Below, in pieces: positions 62,337 to 64,000 of a stretch of DNA of 64,000 bases; positions within the stretch are counted from its first letter, which is position 1; every line of letters starts with the position of its first letter. Made by a program: the position numbers and the translations under genes. Source of the stretch: Micromonospora luteifusca (GTDB taxonomy: Bacteria; Actinomycetota; Actinomycetes; Mycobacteriales; Micromonosporaceae). Under the pieces are notes generated by a model that saw only the letters and a list, made by a program, of their open reading frames with translations, was not told the origin of the DNA and ran no database searches. The DNA lies in NCBI RefSeq assembly GCF_016907275.1, contig NZ_JAFBBP010000001.1, positions 682,001-746,000 on the forward strand. Direction: 5' to 3'.

Positions 62337-63957
62337 CGGTCTGCTCCTCGATGTCGCCGGTCACCTCGACCGGGCCGTACCAGAACGGAAGCTCACCCAG
62401 GACGGGATCGGCGTGCCGGGCGCGACCGCGGAACCGGCGGCCGTTCGCCGCGGCCAACGCGGTGACCTGCTTGCGCAGCGCGTCCACCACGCCGTCACCG
62501 GCGAGCAGCAGCGCGTCGGTGTGCAGGGCGGGTGCCGGCTCGCCGCCAGCTGCCCGGACCTGCCCAGCGGTGACAGCCACCCCCACGGCGGCGCGGACGG
62601 CGGTGTCCGTGTCCGGCCCCCAGGCCACGCCGAGCGTCTTCCCGTCCGGGGTGCCCACCCGGGCCAGCCGCCAGTCCAGGCCGGGCACCGCGCGCAGGTC
62701 GACGATGTGCGGCTGAGCACCCAGGCTCTGCCGGATCCGGTGCGTCTCCGGGTCCAGGTCCGCCGGGTCCATTGTGTGGGCCTGCTCGGCTTCCGCGGCG
62801 AGCAGCCGCAGTGCGCCGTCGAGCAGCCACGTCTCCTCGGTCAGCCCGGCCGCGCCGCCGCCGGCCGCCCGCCGCATCCCCTCGATCGCCGCCGCGACGT
62901 ACGCGGTCTGGAGGTCCGGCCCACCGGCGAAGACCGAGCCGGTCCGGCCGTCGCGGTACGCCAACTCGCGCTGCGACAGCGGCAGCTGAGGCAGCTCCGG
63001 TTCCCGGTCACCCCGGGTGTACGGGCCGGTCCAGCGGGCGGTGAGGGCGGAGACCACCGGGGTCATGTCGTCGATCGTGGGCAGCGGAACGGGCTGGGCG
63101 TCGTCCAGCAGGTGCCAGCGTTCGTCGTCGGCCAGCGGCGCGCCGAGCACCACCCGGTCGGCGGTGAGCGCGTCGGAATGCACGACGTGTGCGTCCCGGC
63201 GGGTGTCCTGACCAGCGATGACCGTGAACAGCAGATGCGCGGCGAGCGCACCGGCCAGCGCGTCCGCGACGGGACGGGCGGCCGGCGGCACGTCGTCCGC
63301 CGCAGCCTGGTCCAGGACCCGGTCCCGCCACGCCGGCCACACCGCGGCTGTCGCGGTGTCGGTCACCACCGGGCCGGCCACCAGCACCCGGTCGTCCAGC
63401 AGCACCGGCAGCACCGGCACCGCGGCCGGCTGGGGCGCCTCGCCAGCGGAGAAGCAGCGGATCACTGCGTCGAAGCCGGTCAGGTCGTCGGCCGCGTCCC
63501 GGGCCTCCGCCGCACCGATCCCGGCCCGGAGCAGCCCCCGCACCGCCGGCCCGGTGACCTCGACGGGGCCCACCACCGCGACCCGCGCCGCCCGCACCGC
63601 CGAGAAGGCCGCGTACGGATCGACGGAAACCGCCTCCAGGTACGCCAGTGGCCCGGCCCACCGCTGCCGCTCGGCGTCGCCCGGCTCGGCGACGGTGTGC
63701 GCCGCGAAATCCAGGAGCAGGTTGTGCCCCCGTAGCTGGTCGACCAGGTGGCGGACGGCCGGCCTGGCCCGTTCGGTGCCCAGCGCGGTCACCATCTCGT
63801 CCTCGGTGGTGCCGACGTCCAGCAGCGGCACACAGGTGTCGGCGATCCGGAACAGCAGCGTCGAGCCCCGCAGGACGAGCTGGTCGCGGCCCCCGGCGAG
63901 GTAGACGCCGTCGGGCGTCGGCGCGTAGTGCAGGTACGGTCGCGCGCGCAGTCTCAT
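62326..63957 (-). CDS. ocin-ThiF-like leader-binding partner protein
   Basis: 543-aa E1-like protein of the thiopeptide/TOMM 'ocin-ThiF-like' type. The N-terminus (LRARPYLHYAPTPDGVYLAG, FRIADTCVPLLDV) resembles the peptide-binding RRE-type winged helix; a degenerate Rossmann region follows (ARVAVVGPVEVTGPAVRGLL) without a usable adenylation motif, and the C-terminal third is YcaO-associated. Such proteins bind the leader peptide and deliver it to the YcaO enzyme. ATG overlaps the stop of the upstream partial gene. Confidence 0.82.
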   Translation of the reverse strand: MRLRARPYLHYAPTPDGVYLAGGRDQLVLRGSTLLFRIADTCVPLLDVGTTEDEMVTALGTERARPAVRHLVDQLRGHNLLLDFAAHTVAEPGDAERQRWAGPLAYLEAVSVDPYAAFSAVRAARVAVVGPVEVTGPAVRGLLRAGIGAAEARDAADDLTGFDAVIRCFSAGEAPQPAAVPVLPVLLDDRVLVAGPVVTDTATAAVWPAWRDRVLDQAAADDVPPAARPVADALAGALAAHLLFTVIAGQDTRRDAHVVHSDALTADRVVLGAPLADDERWHLLDDAQPVPLPTIDDMTPVVSALTARWTGPYTRGDREPELPQLPLSQRELAYRDGRTGSVFAGGPDLQTAYVAAAIEGMRRAAGGGAAGLTEETWLLDGALRLLAAEAEQAHTMDPADLDPETHRIRQSLGAQPHIVDLRAVPGLDWRLARVGTPDGKTLGVAWGPDTDTAVRAAVGVAVTAGQVRAAGGEPAPALHTDALLLAGDGVVDALRKQVTALAAANGRRFRGRARHADPVLGELPFWYGPVEVTGDIEEQTDGH

Positions 63958-64000
63958 GACTTCTTCCCTCCGTACTGGAACAGGCCGCCGGGGCGCCTGC
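63954..64000 (-). CDS. C-terminal tail of a partial upstream gene
   Basis: The last 14 codons read RRPGGLFQYGGKKS before a TGA that overlaps the ATG of the ThiF-like gene (ATGA). GGAGGG for the next gene lies inside this tail. The rest lies beyond the window. Translational coupling makes it part of the RiPP operon; identity cannot be told from 14 residues, and there is no Cys, Ser or Thr cluster of the kind expected at a precursor core. Confidence 0.5.
   Translation of the reverse strand, partial: RRPGGLFQYGGKKS

Overview
The window is high-GC DNA with many GTG starts, stop/start overlaps and MarR, PadR and XRE regulators. It looks like the chromosome of a filamentous actinomycete; the mycothiol-type DsbA protein, Tat lipoprotein and secondary-metabolite load fit Micromonosporaceae or Streptomyces relatives. 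The genus is inference; nothing here fixes it. I found no rRNA, tRNA or CRISPR array.

Region A (1-17.1 kb, all minus strand) is one tightly overlapping operon for a small NRPS-PKS hybrid. Reading from the promoter side (17.0 kb) it encodes an A-PCP loader, a C-A-PCP-C protein, a free PCP, a KS-ACP-thioester reductase protein without an acyltransferase, a 3-hydroxyacyl-CoA dehydrogenase, an ACP, an acyl-CoA dehydrogenase, a CerJ-like KASIII, an FkbH-like glyceryl loader, a free-standing adenylation enzyme and an MFS exporter cut by the left edge. The FkbH/ACP/ACDH/HAD quartet is the set that makes hydroxymalonyl-ACP; the O-methyltransferase for methoxymalonyl-ACP is absent. The parts suggest a short peptide extended by one unusual ketide unit and released by reduction as an aldehyde or alcohol.

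Region B (17.1-43.4 kb) is mixed metabolism: a 3-hydroxyisobutyrate-dehydrogenase-like protein, a metallophosphoesterase, a secreted flavodoxin, two XRE/MmyB regulators each divergent from an oxidoreductase, a MarR-MBL hydrolase operon with a near-perfect operator, a PadR/hydrolase pair, a hydroxyquinol-type ring-cleavage cassette (dioxygenase, maleylacetate reductase, SDR, ADH) near a very large LuxR (LAL) regulator, wrbA with a cluster of palindromes, a ThuA/Gfo-Idh operon, a DHFR-like protein, a HEAT-repeat protein, a serine hydrolase and a DinB protein. Several decayed genes lie here (22.1, 22.5 and 38.4 kb).

Region C (43.4-55.6 kb) holds a two-gene operon of large unrecognised proteins (685 and 753 aa), a two-component system divergent from a three-gene ABC exporter, a decayed IS200/IS605-type element with a broken tnpB, a histidine phosphatase, and a DsbA/MarR pair with two tandem 20-bp palindromes.

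Region D (55.6-64 kb, minus strand, cut by the right edge) is a RiPP cluster of the thiopeptide/azole type: an ocin-ThiF-like protein, a YcaO cyclodehydratase, a SagB-type azoline dehydrogenase, a free-standing SpaB_C/thiopeptide-type protein and two tandem paralogous FAD monooxygenases. The precursor peptide and any LanB-N dehydratase must lie beyond 64 kb.
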